From Myxococcota bacterium (lineage in GTDB: Bacteria > Myxococcota_A > UBA9160 > UBA6930): DNA of 54,424 nt. Positions 1 through 9,300 of the stretch are shown here, piece by piece; position 1 is the first letter of the stretch, and the number at the start of each line of letters is the position of its first letter. A model generated the notes under the pieces. That model was not told the origin of the DNA. It did not search any database and was given only the letters and a program-made list of their open reading frames with translations. The stretch is taken from the NCBI GenBank assembly GCA_028285625.1, contig JANQOX010000024.1, positions 1 through 54,424 of the forward strand, given 5' to 3'. Both the position numbers and the translations under genes were made by a program.

Positions 1-1
1 G

Positions 2-730
2 TGCGCGATCGTGCTGCAGATGATCGAGGACAACTACATCAACAAGGACTTCACCCTGCGCAACCCGGTGAAGGCCATCAAGGACATCAGCTACGACACG
101 ACGTGCAAGCGCAAGCTGCGGTTGGACAATGGCCGCGAGTACTCGCCCATCGAGGTGCAGCGTGAGTACTGCGAGATGGCCCAGAAGTACTGCGAGCACT
201 ATCCGGTCAACGACGAGCTGAAGCAGGCCGTCGAGATGTGGCAGTACGTGCTCGACTGCCTCGACACCGACCCGGACAAGCTCAGCAAGAAGATCGACTG
301 GCTGATCAAGCGACGGCTGATCGAGAGCTGGATCGACTCGAAGGGCTCGCGCTGGACCGACCCGCGCGTGTTCATGCTGGACCTGCAGTACCACGACATC
401 CGCATGAACCGGGGCCTCTACTACCTGCTCGAGCGCAAGGGCGCCGTCGACCGCATCCTGGACGACCAGGAGGTCATGAAGGCGAAGACCGAGCCGCCGC
501 CCGATACGCGCGCGCGCATGCGCGGCGAGTTCATCAAGCTCGCCCGGCAGAACGGCATCCAGTACGACCTGGACTGGTCGAACATCCGTCTGGGCAACCT
601 GCTCAACGTGCGCGTGATCTGCAACAACCCGTTCGAGACCGACACCGAGAAGGTGGCCGAGCTGGTGCGCACCATCCAGAAGACGAACCTGCGCAAGACC
701 AGCCTCTCGAAGCTCGTGATCCAGTCCTAG
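2..730 (+). CDS. pafA: Pup ligase PafA, C-terminal part (5' end outside window)
   Basis: PafA joins the prokaryotic ubiquitin-like protein Pup to lysines of substrate proteins, marking them for the bacterial proteasome. The frame is already open at the first bases (C-A-I-V-L-Q-M-I-E), so the start lies upstream. The visible 242 residues match, by memory, the second half of mycobacterial PafA (about 452 residues): LQMIEDNY...DFTLRNPVKAI, then IDWLIKRRLIESW, LDLQYHDI, the PP-x-TRARMRGEFI motif, and a C-terminal CNNPF block like CKDPF of PafA. KRRL, DI-x-RG and RARMRGEF favour PafA over the paralogue Dop, which has different residues there. The catalytic N-terminal glutamine-synthetase-like domain is not in view. 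It is followed 47 bases on by a small membrane-protein gene on the same strand. Pup, Dop and proteasome genes would be expected upstream, but that is unseen. Confidence 0.9.
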   Translation, partial: CAIVLQMIEDNYINKDFTLRNPVKAIKDISYDTTCKRKLRLDNGREYSPIEVQREYCEMAQKYCEHYPVNDELKQAVEMWQYVLDCLDTDPDKLSKKIDWLIKRRLIESWIDSKGSRWTDPRVFMLDLQYHDIRMNRGLYYLLERKGAVDRILDDQEVMKAKTEPPPDTRARMRGEFIKLARQNGIQYDLDWSNIRLGNLLNVRVICNNPFETDTEKVAELVRTIQKTNLRKTSLSKLVIQS

Positions 731-777
731 GCCGGCACCCGTCCGGCCGAGGCGGGTCGACCTGCAAGGAGCCCCCC

Positions 778-1218
778 ATGGCCAAGCCGTCCACGCCCAC
801 AGGCGGCGTCTCGCACCTGCGCCCCGTACCCGATTCGGAGGTCGCCGAAGAAGAGGCGGCCCCGCAGAAGGGCGGCAAGCTGCCGATCCTGCTGGCGGTC
901 CTGTTGTTCGGAGCCCTCCTCGGCTGGGTCCTGGCCTGGCAGGACGGGCGCCGACTCGAGAGCGAGCTGGCCACGAGCCAGGCTGCACTCGCGCGCGCCG
1001 AAGGCCGCGTCGAGGCGCTGACCACGACCCTCGGCGACGCGCGCGAGCGCGCCTCGGGCGTGCTGCTCGAGGTCGACGGCGTTCGCGACCGGCTCGCCGA
1101 GCTCGAGGCCCTGCTGCTCGGCGGGGAAGCTGCCCCCGCAGCGCGTGAGACGACCGGCGCGGGCGCCGACCCGCTGGCCGGCGAGGCCGCCGGCCCCGAC
1201 CCGCTCTCCCCCCGTTAG
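778..1218 (+). CDS. Small single-pass membrane protein with coiled coil, function unknown
   Basis: A 146-residue protein that I do not recognise. The ATG at 778 was chosen because AAGGAG lies at 766-771 with a 6-base spacer. About 35 polar residues come first, then one membrane segment near residues 35-54 (PILLAVLLFGALLGWVLAW). A predicted coiled coil follows from about 56 to 112, with heptad-like leucine and alanine spacing (RLESELATSQAALARAEGR onward), and the tail is low-complexity Ala/Gly/Pro. It is probably anchored in the inner membrane with the coil outside. It lies between pafA and mreB in the same direction, 47 bases after pafA and 188 bases before mreB, so it could be co-transcribed with pafA. 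A link to cell shape or to the Pup system is possible from position only. Confidence 0.75.
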   Translation: MAKPSTPTGGVSHLRPVPDSEVAEEEAAPQKGGKLPILLAVLLFGALLGWVLAWQDGRRLESELATSQAALARAEGRVEALTTTLGDARERASGVLLEVDGVRDRLAELEALLLGGEAAPAARETTGAGADPLAGEAAGPDPLSPR

Positions 1219-1406
1219 CGCCGGGCTGAGCTGCCCACCGCGGCTCGCGCCGCTCAAGCCCCGCGGGCGGGGTGATCCCGCGCACGAGACCGGCGATCCC
1301 GGGCCGGGGATTCCGTCGGAATCTCGCCCCCCAAGGCTCAATCCCTGCCGCCTTCTGCCGATAACGCAGAAAGGCGCGCCGCAAGGGCCGCCAGAGGGGG
1401 CTGCCC

Positions 1407-2444
1407 ATGATCTTCGACTCCATCGCCGGGCTGTTCTCGAGCGATCTCGCCATCGACCTCGGAACGGCCAACACCCTGGTGTACGCGCGCGGGCGCGGCT
1501 TGATCTGCTCGGAGCCGAGCGTGGTCGCCGTCGCCCAGGACGCCCAGGGACGCGGCGATCGCGTGCTGGCCGTGGGCCACGAAGCCAAGGAGATGCTCGG
1601 CCGCACGCCCGGTGGCATCCGCGCGATCCGCCCGATCAAGGACGGCGTGATCGCCGACTTCGAGATCACCGAAGCCATGCTTCGCTACTTCATCCAGCGC
1701 GCCCACAACCGGCGCAAGCTGGTGCGGCCGCGCATCGTGATCTGCGTGCCGCCCTGCATCACCAGCGTCGAGAAGCGCGCGGTGCGCGAGTCGGCGCTCT
1801 CGGCGGGCGCCCGCGAGGTCTACCTGATCGAGGAGCCCATGGCCGCAGCCATCGGCGCCGGCCTCGACGTGACGGCGCCCACCGGCAACATGGTCGTGGA
1901 CATCGGTGGCGGCACCACCGACGTGGCCGTGATCTCGCTGTCGGGCATCGTGACGTCGCGCTCGATCCGCTGCGGCGGCGACGCCATGGACGAAGCGATC
2001 ATCAACTACGTGAAGCGCAAGTACAACATGCTCGTGGGGGAGCGCTCGGCCGAGCAGGTGAAGATGACCATCGCCACCGCTTCGCCCACGGCGCGCACCT
2101 CGACCATGGAGGTGAAGGGCCGCGACCTGGTCGCCGGCATCCCGAAGGTCGTGGTCGCCACGAGCGAAGAGGTGCGCGATGCGCTGGTCGAGCCGCTGGG
2201 TCAGATCGTCGAGACGGTGCACCTGACCCTCGAGAAGACCCCGCCCGAGCTCGCCGCCGACATCGTCGACCGCGGCATCATGCTCGTGGGCGGAGGCTCG
2301 ATGCTCAGCGATCTCGACGTGGTGCTGCGCCAGGAGACCAAGCTCCCGATCCTGCGGAGCGAAGACCCCTTCACCGCCGTCGTCCACGGCGCCGGCCGCG
2401 CCCTCGACAACCTCGACCTGCTGAAGGACGTGGCGATCCAGTAG
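1407..2444 (+). CDS. mreB: Rod shape-determining actin homologue MreB
   Basis: MreB is the bacterial actin that forms membrane-bound filaments and guides the elongasome in rod-shaped cells. The protein has 345 residues, the usual length. ATP-binding actin-fold motifs are complete: phosphate 1 loop DLGTANT at 17-23, phosphate 2 loop DIGGGTTDVAV at 165-175, and an adenosine-site motif MLVGGGSML near the C-terminus. Family blocks IRAIRPIKDGVIADFE and IEEPMAAAIG are also present. The ATG at 1407 has a GAGGGGG stretch about 7 bases upstream and gives a family-like N-terminus (MIFDSIAGLFSSDLAIDLGT). No mreC, mreD or pbp2 follows. The next gene converges from the other strand after 12 bases, so this copy stands apart from an mre operon. 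It could be the only MreB or a paralogue; the window cannot tell. Confidence 0.96.
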   Translation: MIFDSIAGLFSSDLAIDLGTANTLVYARGRGLICSEPSVVAVAQDAQGRGDRVLAVGHEAKEMLGRTPGGIRAIRPIKDGVIADFEITEAMLRYFIQRAHNRRKLVRPRIVICVPPCITSVEKRAVRESALSAGAREVYLIEEPMAAAIGAGLDVTAPTGNMVVDIGGGTTDVAVISLSGIVTSRSIRCGGDAMDEAIINYVKRKYNMLVGERSAEQVKMTIATASPTARTSTMEVKGRDLVAGIPKVVVATSEEVRDALVEPLGQIVETVHLTLEKTPPELAADIVDRGIMLVGGGSMLSDLDVVLRQETKLPILRSEDPFTAVVHGAGRALDNLDLLKDVAIQ

Positions 2445-2456
2445 CGCGGAGGGCGG

Positions 2457-3125
2457 TCAGGCTCTTCGCTTCCCTCGTCGCAGCATCCCCAGGACAGCCG
2501 GTAGGGCCGCGAGGGCAAGACCCGCCTCCGGTACCGATGACACGGTGGCGTCGATGAAGATGTCGCCGAGGTCCAGACCTGTCAGGTCCGATTGCGCGAG
2601 GCCCTGGTCGAGCAGGGCCGCCGCGAACTCCGCCGACATCAGCAGGTCGCCTCCCAGCTGAAACCCGGTTGCTCCGGGCGTCACTGCGAAGGCCGAGATG
2701 TCGTAGAGGGGAATCGCGAATCCGGTGTTCGCGGCCAGGAAGAAGCCGCAGTCCGCGCAGTTGCCGATCCGCGCCGGGTCGAAGTCGACCGTGAAGTCTC
2801 CGATCGCGATCGCGTCCGTGGTCCCCTGGATGCCGAAGATGACGGAGCCGGCGCTCTCGATCACACCCGAGAAGGTGTTCTCGAAGTCGTCGGTGTCGTA
2901 CGTGAACGTGGTGGGCCGAGCATCGGCAGGAGCGTTGATGGGGAAGGCCAGCTCCGGGTCGATGATCACCTCGGGAGTCACGCCCTGAGGCACGAGGATG
3001 GTGTTGTTCGCGAGTCCCGGCACGAACTCGGCGAAGTTGAGTCCGCCCGTGACCTGGACCTGGAGGCCGGCTGCAGGAGAGGCGAAGAGGAAGACGGCTG
3101 CAAGGCCGAGGATGCGGAAGCTCAT
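2457..3125 (-). CDS. Secreted protein with PEP-CTERM-like sorting tail
   Basis: A 222-residue exported protein. The N-terminus is a signal peptide (MSFRILGLAAVFLFASPAAG). The C-terminus has a sorting signal of the PEP-CTERM type: VPEAG at the start of the tail, a hydrophobic stretch (LALAALPAVLGML), then RRGKRR. The motif is a variant, with Ala where the second Pro of PEP usually stands. In this family an exosortase cleaves the tail and the protein is often surface-attached or incorporated in extracellular matrix; no exosortase is in the window. The middle is beta-rich with one CADC pair and no enzyme motif that I recognise. The start at 3125 is supported by an AGGGG Shine-Dalgarno-like sequence on the minus strand. 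It is divergent from the giant gene at 3362, so the 236 bases between them may control both. Confidence 0.8.
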   Translation of the reverse strand: MSFRILGLAAVFLFASPAAGLQVQVTGGLNFAEFVPGLANNTILVPQGVTPEVIIDPELAFPINAPADARPTTFTYDTDDFENTFSGVIESAGSVIFGIQGTTDAIAIGDFTVDFDPARIGNCADCGFFLAANTGFAIPLYDISAFAVTPGATGFQLGGDLLMSAEFAAALLDQGLAQSDLTGLDLGDIFIDATVSSVPEAGLALAALPAVLGMLRRGKRRA

Positions 3126-3234
3126 GCTGGATCCCCTGCGAGTAACGCGCGGGCGCGCGTGCCACGGGACGGACGGGTGTGTACTCGTGGCGCCCCGCCT
3201 TCGTTTGTGTCGTCACGCGCCGCGCACAGGGATC

Positions 3235-3251
3235 CTGGGGGAATACCCTAG
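3235..3251 (+). promoter_or_regulatory. Shared dyad, copy A (candidate operator)
   Basis: CTGGGG-GAATA-CCCTAG is an imperfect inverted repeat about 110 bases before the giant gene and about the same distance from the divergent gene. Related dyads occur at 19925-19941 (read on the minus strand CCGGGC-AAAAC-CCCTAG) and 27077-27092 (CTGGGG-CTTT-CCCTAG). Copies A and B are also both preceded by GGGATCC. Binding by a dimeric regulator is inferred. Confidence 0.55.
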
Positions 3252-3261
3252 TCGCGGAGAT

Positions 3262-3276
3262 TGGATCCGATTTGCG
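3262..3276 (+). promoter_or_regulatory. Sigma-54-like promoter candidate for giant gene 1
   Basis: TGG at 3262-3264 and TTGC at 3272-3275 have exactly the GG/GC spacing of sigma-54 promoters (consensus TGGCACG-N4-TTGCW), but the CACG part is not matched. The predicted transcript start would leave a leader of roughly 75 bases. The dyad sits closer than usual sigma-54 activator sites do. Confidence 0.3.
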
Positions 3277-3361
3277 TTGCATCTGAGGGGCGAGGGCCGC
3301 ACAGTGGCGAACGCTGCAGCTCCGGTGGACGTTCGTCGCAGCCTCAGCGCAGGGAGTAGGA

Positions 3362-6300
3362 GTGGGCTTCAGCCGTCGTCTCGCACGGCGATCGAGAAGG
3401 CAATCTCCTCGGCGTCGCCGGCCCCGTCTCGCACTCGAGCCGCTCGAGTCGCGCGTCCTGCTCTCGGCGGATCCGCTCGCGGCGCTCGCGGAAGACCTGC
3501 TCGACGAAGGCGCACCGACGGTGCAGGAACCCGAGGTGCCCGCAGGCCTCGCTTCTCCGGCGGCCTTGCCCCTCGACGCGGCCGAGATCCTCGAGGTGGC
3601 CCAGTCCGTCACCCCCAACGACATCCGCGATCTGGTGGTCGGCACCCTCTCCGACCTGCGCGAGACCCTCGAGGTGGCGTTCGCGACCTTCGGCGCGATT
3701 CCAGGGCTCGGCAACAGCGTGAGCGAGGGCATGCAGCCCTTCTTCGATGGGCTCGAGGATGCCGAAGAGAGCGTGGCCGGCGTGTTCGCGTCGCTTCCGT
3801 TCGACGGCGACCGGAGTGGTCTCGATCTCGTGAAGGACGGCCTCTTCCAGGTGTTCGGCACGCCCGGTCTCGACCTGCTGTCCGGCGTGACGACCTCGTC
3901 GGACATCGGCGTCCAGTTCGGCAAGGACTCCGATGCCGTGCTCGCGCAGCTGAAGACCGATCTGATGGCCGCGCAGTCGGGCCTCGCCGAGAGTGACAAG
4001 CTCGACTACGACGAGGTGAGCACCGGCTGGGTCCAGCTCGACCTCGAGCTCGGCCAGACGATCGACCTGGCCTCGATTCCCTTCGACCCCGGCTTCGATC
4101 TCGGCCCGGCGCTCTCGCTGGACTTCGATGGATCCCTCGATCTGAGCTTCCAGTGGGGGCTCGACCTCGGTATCGGCTTCACGCTTCGGCCCGAACTCGA
4201 CGACGATGGCCGGTTGCAGCGCAGTGAGCAGGTCTTCCTCGACACCTCGACAGACGATGAGCTCACGGGTGCGCTGGTCGTCGAGCTGCCGGGCGATGGG
4301 CAGGTCACCGTCGGATTCCTGCAGGGCAAGGTCGATACGACCGCCTACGGCGCCGATGGCATCAAGGGCGCAGACGAGAACGACCCCGCAGCGGCCGACG
4401 ACGAGGCTTCGGCGATCCGGGTGGGCGCCAAGCTCGACGTCGTCGATCCGGACTTCGTGGAGGCCGATTTCGACGCCGACGACCAGAGCACGTTCGAGCG
4501 GCTCACGATCAGCGACATCGTGGACGCGAAGAATGCTGGGACGATTCGCGACGTCTTCACGCCAAAGCTCGACGCCACGGCCGGCCTGGCGCTTCACGTG
4601 ATGATCGGAGAGGCGCCCTCGGCCACGTCCAGTGCCAGCGGCTTCGGGCTCCCCAGCATCACGTTCGACTTTCTGACCGGAGCCACGGCGAGCAAGAGCT
4701 TCCCCTCGACCGACTCCAGCCCCGCCGTCTTCTCGTTCCTCGATCGGGACTTCGAGAACGTCCGGCTCGACCTCGGGCCCATCGTGGCCGGCATCATCGA
4801 CCCGGTGGCCGACGTCATCGGGACGGTGCTCGGGCCCATTCTCGACGTGGTCGGGCCCGCCGCCGAGTCCGCATCGGGTTTCCTGAATGCGCCGATCCCG
4901 CTTCTCGAGGACGTCGCCGACCTCATCGGGATCGACCCGCCGAGCCTGCTCGACCTCTCAGGCAACGCCGACGCCTTCAACACCTTCATGTCGGTGCTCG
5001 GCAACTTCCAGGGGTTCCGGAAGTTCCTCGACGGGTTCGATCCGACGCAGATCATCCAGTTCCCCGACATCACGATCGACCCGGCAGGGGTCGTCCAGAT
5101 CCCGACGACGTTTACGCCGCCACCGGGATTCACGTCCGCCCAGGAGATCCAGGACCTGCTCGCCTCGGCCAGCACGCTCAAGACGAGCACCGTGAGCGTG
5201 GACAAGGGCGGCTTCGAGTTTCCCATCCTCGAGCCCTCGACGATCGTGAGCATGCTCACGGGCCAGCCCTTCACGATCGTGCAGTACGCATTGCCGTCGT
5301 TCGAGCTCTTCCTCGGCCGGGACTTCGGCTTCGATTTCGAGGCACTAGCCTTCAACATCAAGGCAGGCGCCACCGTTTCACTCGCGAAGCTGGCCTTCGG
5401 CTACGACTCGGAGGGCCTCGCGCGAATCGTCGAGGCGGCCCGGGTCGGTGCGACGCCGGACTTCACCGACATCCTCGACGGGTTCTTCATCCAGACCGCC
5501 GACGGCCCCGAGCTCAAGCTGACGCTCAGGGTGGAAGGGGGCGGCGAGGTCGACGTCGCCATCATGTCGGCGTTTGCAAACGCCTTCCTCGAAGGCAACC
5601 TGAGCTTCGACGTCGTCGATCCGAGCGGTACCGATGGGAAGCTTCGCCTCGACGAGATTCTCGAACTCACGGACGACTTCCAGGACCCGGGGCGCATCAT
5701 CGAGCTCTTCGCGGCCACCGCGGGGATCGCCGGTGGCTTCGACTTCGGCGGCTCGCTGTTCGGGATCGAGGTGTCCGCGGACGATCTCGGCATCCCCACG
5801 AACTTCGACGTCAGCATCAGCCTGTCGGACCTGCTCGGATACCCGGCCAAGGAGGGATCGGAGCTCGTCGAGCCGCCCCCCGTGCTTGCCCAGGTCGTGA
5901 CGATGGACGGCGAGGAGGTGCTTCGGCTGAATGCCGGAGCCTTTGCCTCGGCGCGGCTCACGGGCGACACCGACGACTCCGGCGGGGCTGCCGGCAGCGC
6001 CGACTTCGAGGTCTCCGGAACCAATGGCGCCTTCGAGGTCGCCCGCAAGGTGGGCGGCGTCGTCGTGGCGACGCAGACGGTGAACCAGCCGGTCTCGCGA
6101 ATCGTCGCCGTCGGTGGCGCCGGCAACGATCGCTTCGTCTCGACGGCGTCCGGTGTGGTCGTCGACTTCAAGGGTGAAGGCGGCAATGACACCCTTACCG
6201 GCGCCGCCGCCGACGATCGGCTCGACGGCGGGGTCGGCAACGACGTCCTCACCGGGAAGGGTGGAGACGACACCCTTCTCGGCGGCCTCGGCAACGACAC

Positions 6301-9300
6301 GCTCTTCGGCGGAGCCGGCCGCGATTTGCTCGAGGGCGGCCTCGGCAACGACTCGCTCCAGGCCGGCGCGGGCATCGACGTGCTCCTCGGCGGCCTCGGC
6401 AATGACACCCTCCGCGGGGGGGGCGACGCCGACCAGCTCGATGGCGGGTCGGGTGGGGACGATCTCGCTGGGGGGCAGGGGGACGACACGCTTCTGGGTG
6501 GTTCCGGGGCGGACACGCTCGTCGGTGGAGAGGGCGCGGACAACCTGGACGGCGGCTCGGGCGATGACGATCTGAGCGGCGGTTCGGGGGACGACACCCT
6601 CCTCGGGGGGCTCGGGGACGACACCCTTGCCGGTGGGGACGACGCCGATCGCCTGGAAGGAAACGACGGAGACGACTCGCTCGACGGCGGCCTCGACATC
6701 GACTTGTTGCTGGGAGGCACCGGTGAAGACACCCTCGCCGGCGGTGGAGATGCCGACACGCTCCAGGGCGGGGCCGACGACGACACCCTGAAGGGGCAGT
6801 TCGACGACGTCCGTGTCGAGGGCGGCACCGGCACCGACGTGTTCGAGCTGACGAGCGCCGGGGGAGCCGTGGCCGGCGTGACCCTCGACGCGACCCGTTT
6901 CAGCAGTTCCGGCACCCACGGCGGCATCGAGCGCCTCGACGTCACGCTCACGGCGAACGTCGACTCGATCACACTCGACGGCCTTCCGTTCGAGGTGACG
7001 CTCGACCTGGGCGCCAGCGACGACACCGTGACGGTGCTCGGCGTGCCGACTTCGGCGCGACCCGACGCGACGGCCGCCCTGTCGGCAACGAACGCGGGCG
7101 TCCGGATCGTGGGCGGATCGGGCACGGCCGACAAGCTCGTCGTCCGCGGAGCGGCGGGCGGCATCCACGCGCAGGTCGAGAACCTCGAGGTCCACGCCAC
7201 CGGGGCCAACGGGATCGTGGGCGGCTTCCTCGACGCCCCGACCGGTGGCGGCGTGAGGCTCGGCCTCGGGGCGTTCGGAGAAATCGTCGCACCCGGCGCC
7301 ACGAGCGTCGACGTCCAGCTCACCAATCAGGACGACGCCTTCGAGGTGCGCGACAACCCCAGCGGCGTCACGACCCTGGTGAGCGGCCGCGGCGGTTCCG
7401 ACGAGATCCGCGTCGTCCGCAGTGCGGGCGCGCTCACCATTCGCGGTGGCGAGGGCACGATCGACCCGCTCGGCTCGGGCTTCTCGGATCGGCTCACCCT
7501 GGCGCCGCTGCAGGCCGACATGCCCAGCCCGTTCGGGTCGATCACGCCCTCGGTCGAGCGACTTCGCATCGACGGCTCGGGTCTCGACGCAGGCGCCGTC
7601 TGGTCGGTGGACCGGAACGCGGTGTTCGTGGGGTCGACGAAGCTCCTCGACATCGGGCTGCTCGAGCAGATCGAGCTCAAGGGCAGCACGGGAGTCGGCG
7701 ACGACAAGCTGCAGATCGAGGACGCCTTCTCGCAGAAGAAACTCGTCACGATCGAAGGCCGCACGGTCGAGATCGTGGGCGGGCTCAAAGTCCTCGACGA
7801 GAAGGCGAATCCCGTCCTCGGCGACGAGAAGTTCGCCATCGACGGCCTCGGAGGCCTCTTCGACTTCGCGCTCCGGACCGAGACGCCTGCCGGTGGATCC
7901 CCGACGGAGTACCTGTACGCCGTCTCGAGCGAGGGTCTCAGCGTCTTCCGGCGGCTCGCGAACCCCACCACGCAGGACAAGCTCCAGCAGCTCCAGCTCT
8001 TCCGCGCCGACGACGCGACGAGTGGCCTCGCCTCGGCGCCCACCCGCGTCGTGATCGCGCGCGATGGCTCGGCCGTGGCCGTGTCGAGCGCGACCCACAC
8101 CCAGTTCTTCCGGCGCGAGGCGGACGGCCTGCTCCGGCTCGAAGCGACCTTCCAGGTCGGTTCCGGCTTCCTGGAGACGGCGGAGAAGGGGACGCGCCAG
8201 TTCGTGTACGCCGAGGACGGTCTGACCCGGGCCGGTGGCAACATCCGCACCTACGAGATCACGGCCGCGGGCGTCGTCGAACGCGCGCTCACCACGTTCA
8301 CCTCGAGTGGCGGGATCTCGGGCGGTTCGGGCGTGCTGGAGGTCGGCGAGGACTCGCAACGTCTCTACGCGGTCGCGCGGACGGCCTGGGTCTTCGCCAT
8401 CGGCTCCGACGGCAGCCTCGCGCTCCAGTTCGAGACGGCGCCCGTGAACGAGGAGCGTCTGGTGCGCTTCCAGGCGTGGTCTCCGGGCCAGCCGGCCCCG
8501 CCCGACGCGAACGGATTCCCGCAGTCGACAGGCATCCCCGCCTTGGGCGAGACGCTGACATGGGACGGCTCCGCGAGCGGAGGACAGGTGGTCGGCCGGG
8601 TCGACACCTTGATCGGGCTGTCGAGGCCCTCGCTCGTGGTCGGCCAGACCTCGAACTCCCTGCAGATCCGCAGTCAGCTCCAGGGCAATCTGGTGGGCGC
8701 GACCCTCCAGATCGTGGACGGCAGGGGAAGCGGGCAGTCCTTCACGATCCAGTCCCACGACAACGCCCCGCGGTCGACGATCGTCATCAATGGGACCTTC
8801 TCGACGCTTCCCGACGAGTCGAGTGTGGCCCAGGTCATCACGCCGAATGGCTCGGAGCTGACGGTGCGGCTCGTGAAGGGAGTCGCGCCCGAAGAGGGCG
8901 ACTCCGATCTCAACTCCGCACTTGGACTGGCTCCTCGCGTGGGTCGGGTGGAAGGGGAGATCGGCTCGACACGAGGCGCCGCGATCCTCGACGCGCTCGA
9001 AGGAGTGATTGGAGGCGTTCGCACGCTCTACACGGTGGGCGAGGCCGAGTTCGCGCAGGAGCGGACCCCTCAGGACGTGACGATCAAGCACGGCGAGCAC
9101 CGGGTCGTCTGGCTCGGCGCGATGCAGATGGTGACTGGCGCCCCCACGATCGGGTTCGGCCTGGCCCACGGATTCGCAGAGACGATCCGGCTCTTCCACG
9201 AGTTCGACGATGCGACGCCCGACACGAGCCAGCCCAATTTCGGCTTCCGACTCACGCGAGATCCCGGCGAGCCGGATCCGCCCCAGAACGAGCTCGGCGC

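Larger units (their letters stand above)
3126..3361. promoter_or_regulatory. Divergent control region between PEP-CTERM-like gene and giant gene 1
   Basis: These 236 bases contain no gene. They hold the shared dyad at 3235-3251, a sigma-54-like -24/-12 pair at 3262-3275, and the Shine-Dalgarno AGGGAG at 3351-3356 that sets the GTG start of the giant gene. GGATCC occurs twice, at 3230-3235 and 3263-3268, flanking the dyad. Confidence 0.6.

Noticed and set aside
1309..1323. Inverted repeat GATTCC-GTC-GGAATC upstream of mreB
   Set aside because: It is only six base pairs with a three-base loop and has no second copy or promoter-like context, so I do not call it a site.
3158..3164. TGGCACG on the minus strand before the PEP-CTERM-like gene as a sigma-54 -24 element
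   Set aside because: The matching -12 TTGC element is absent at the required spacing (CCCGC is found instead).
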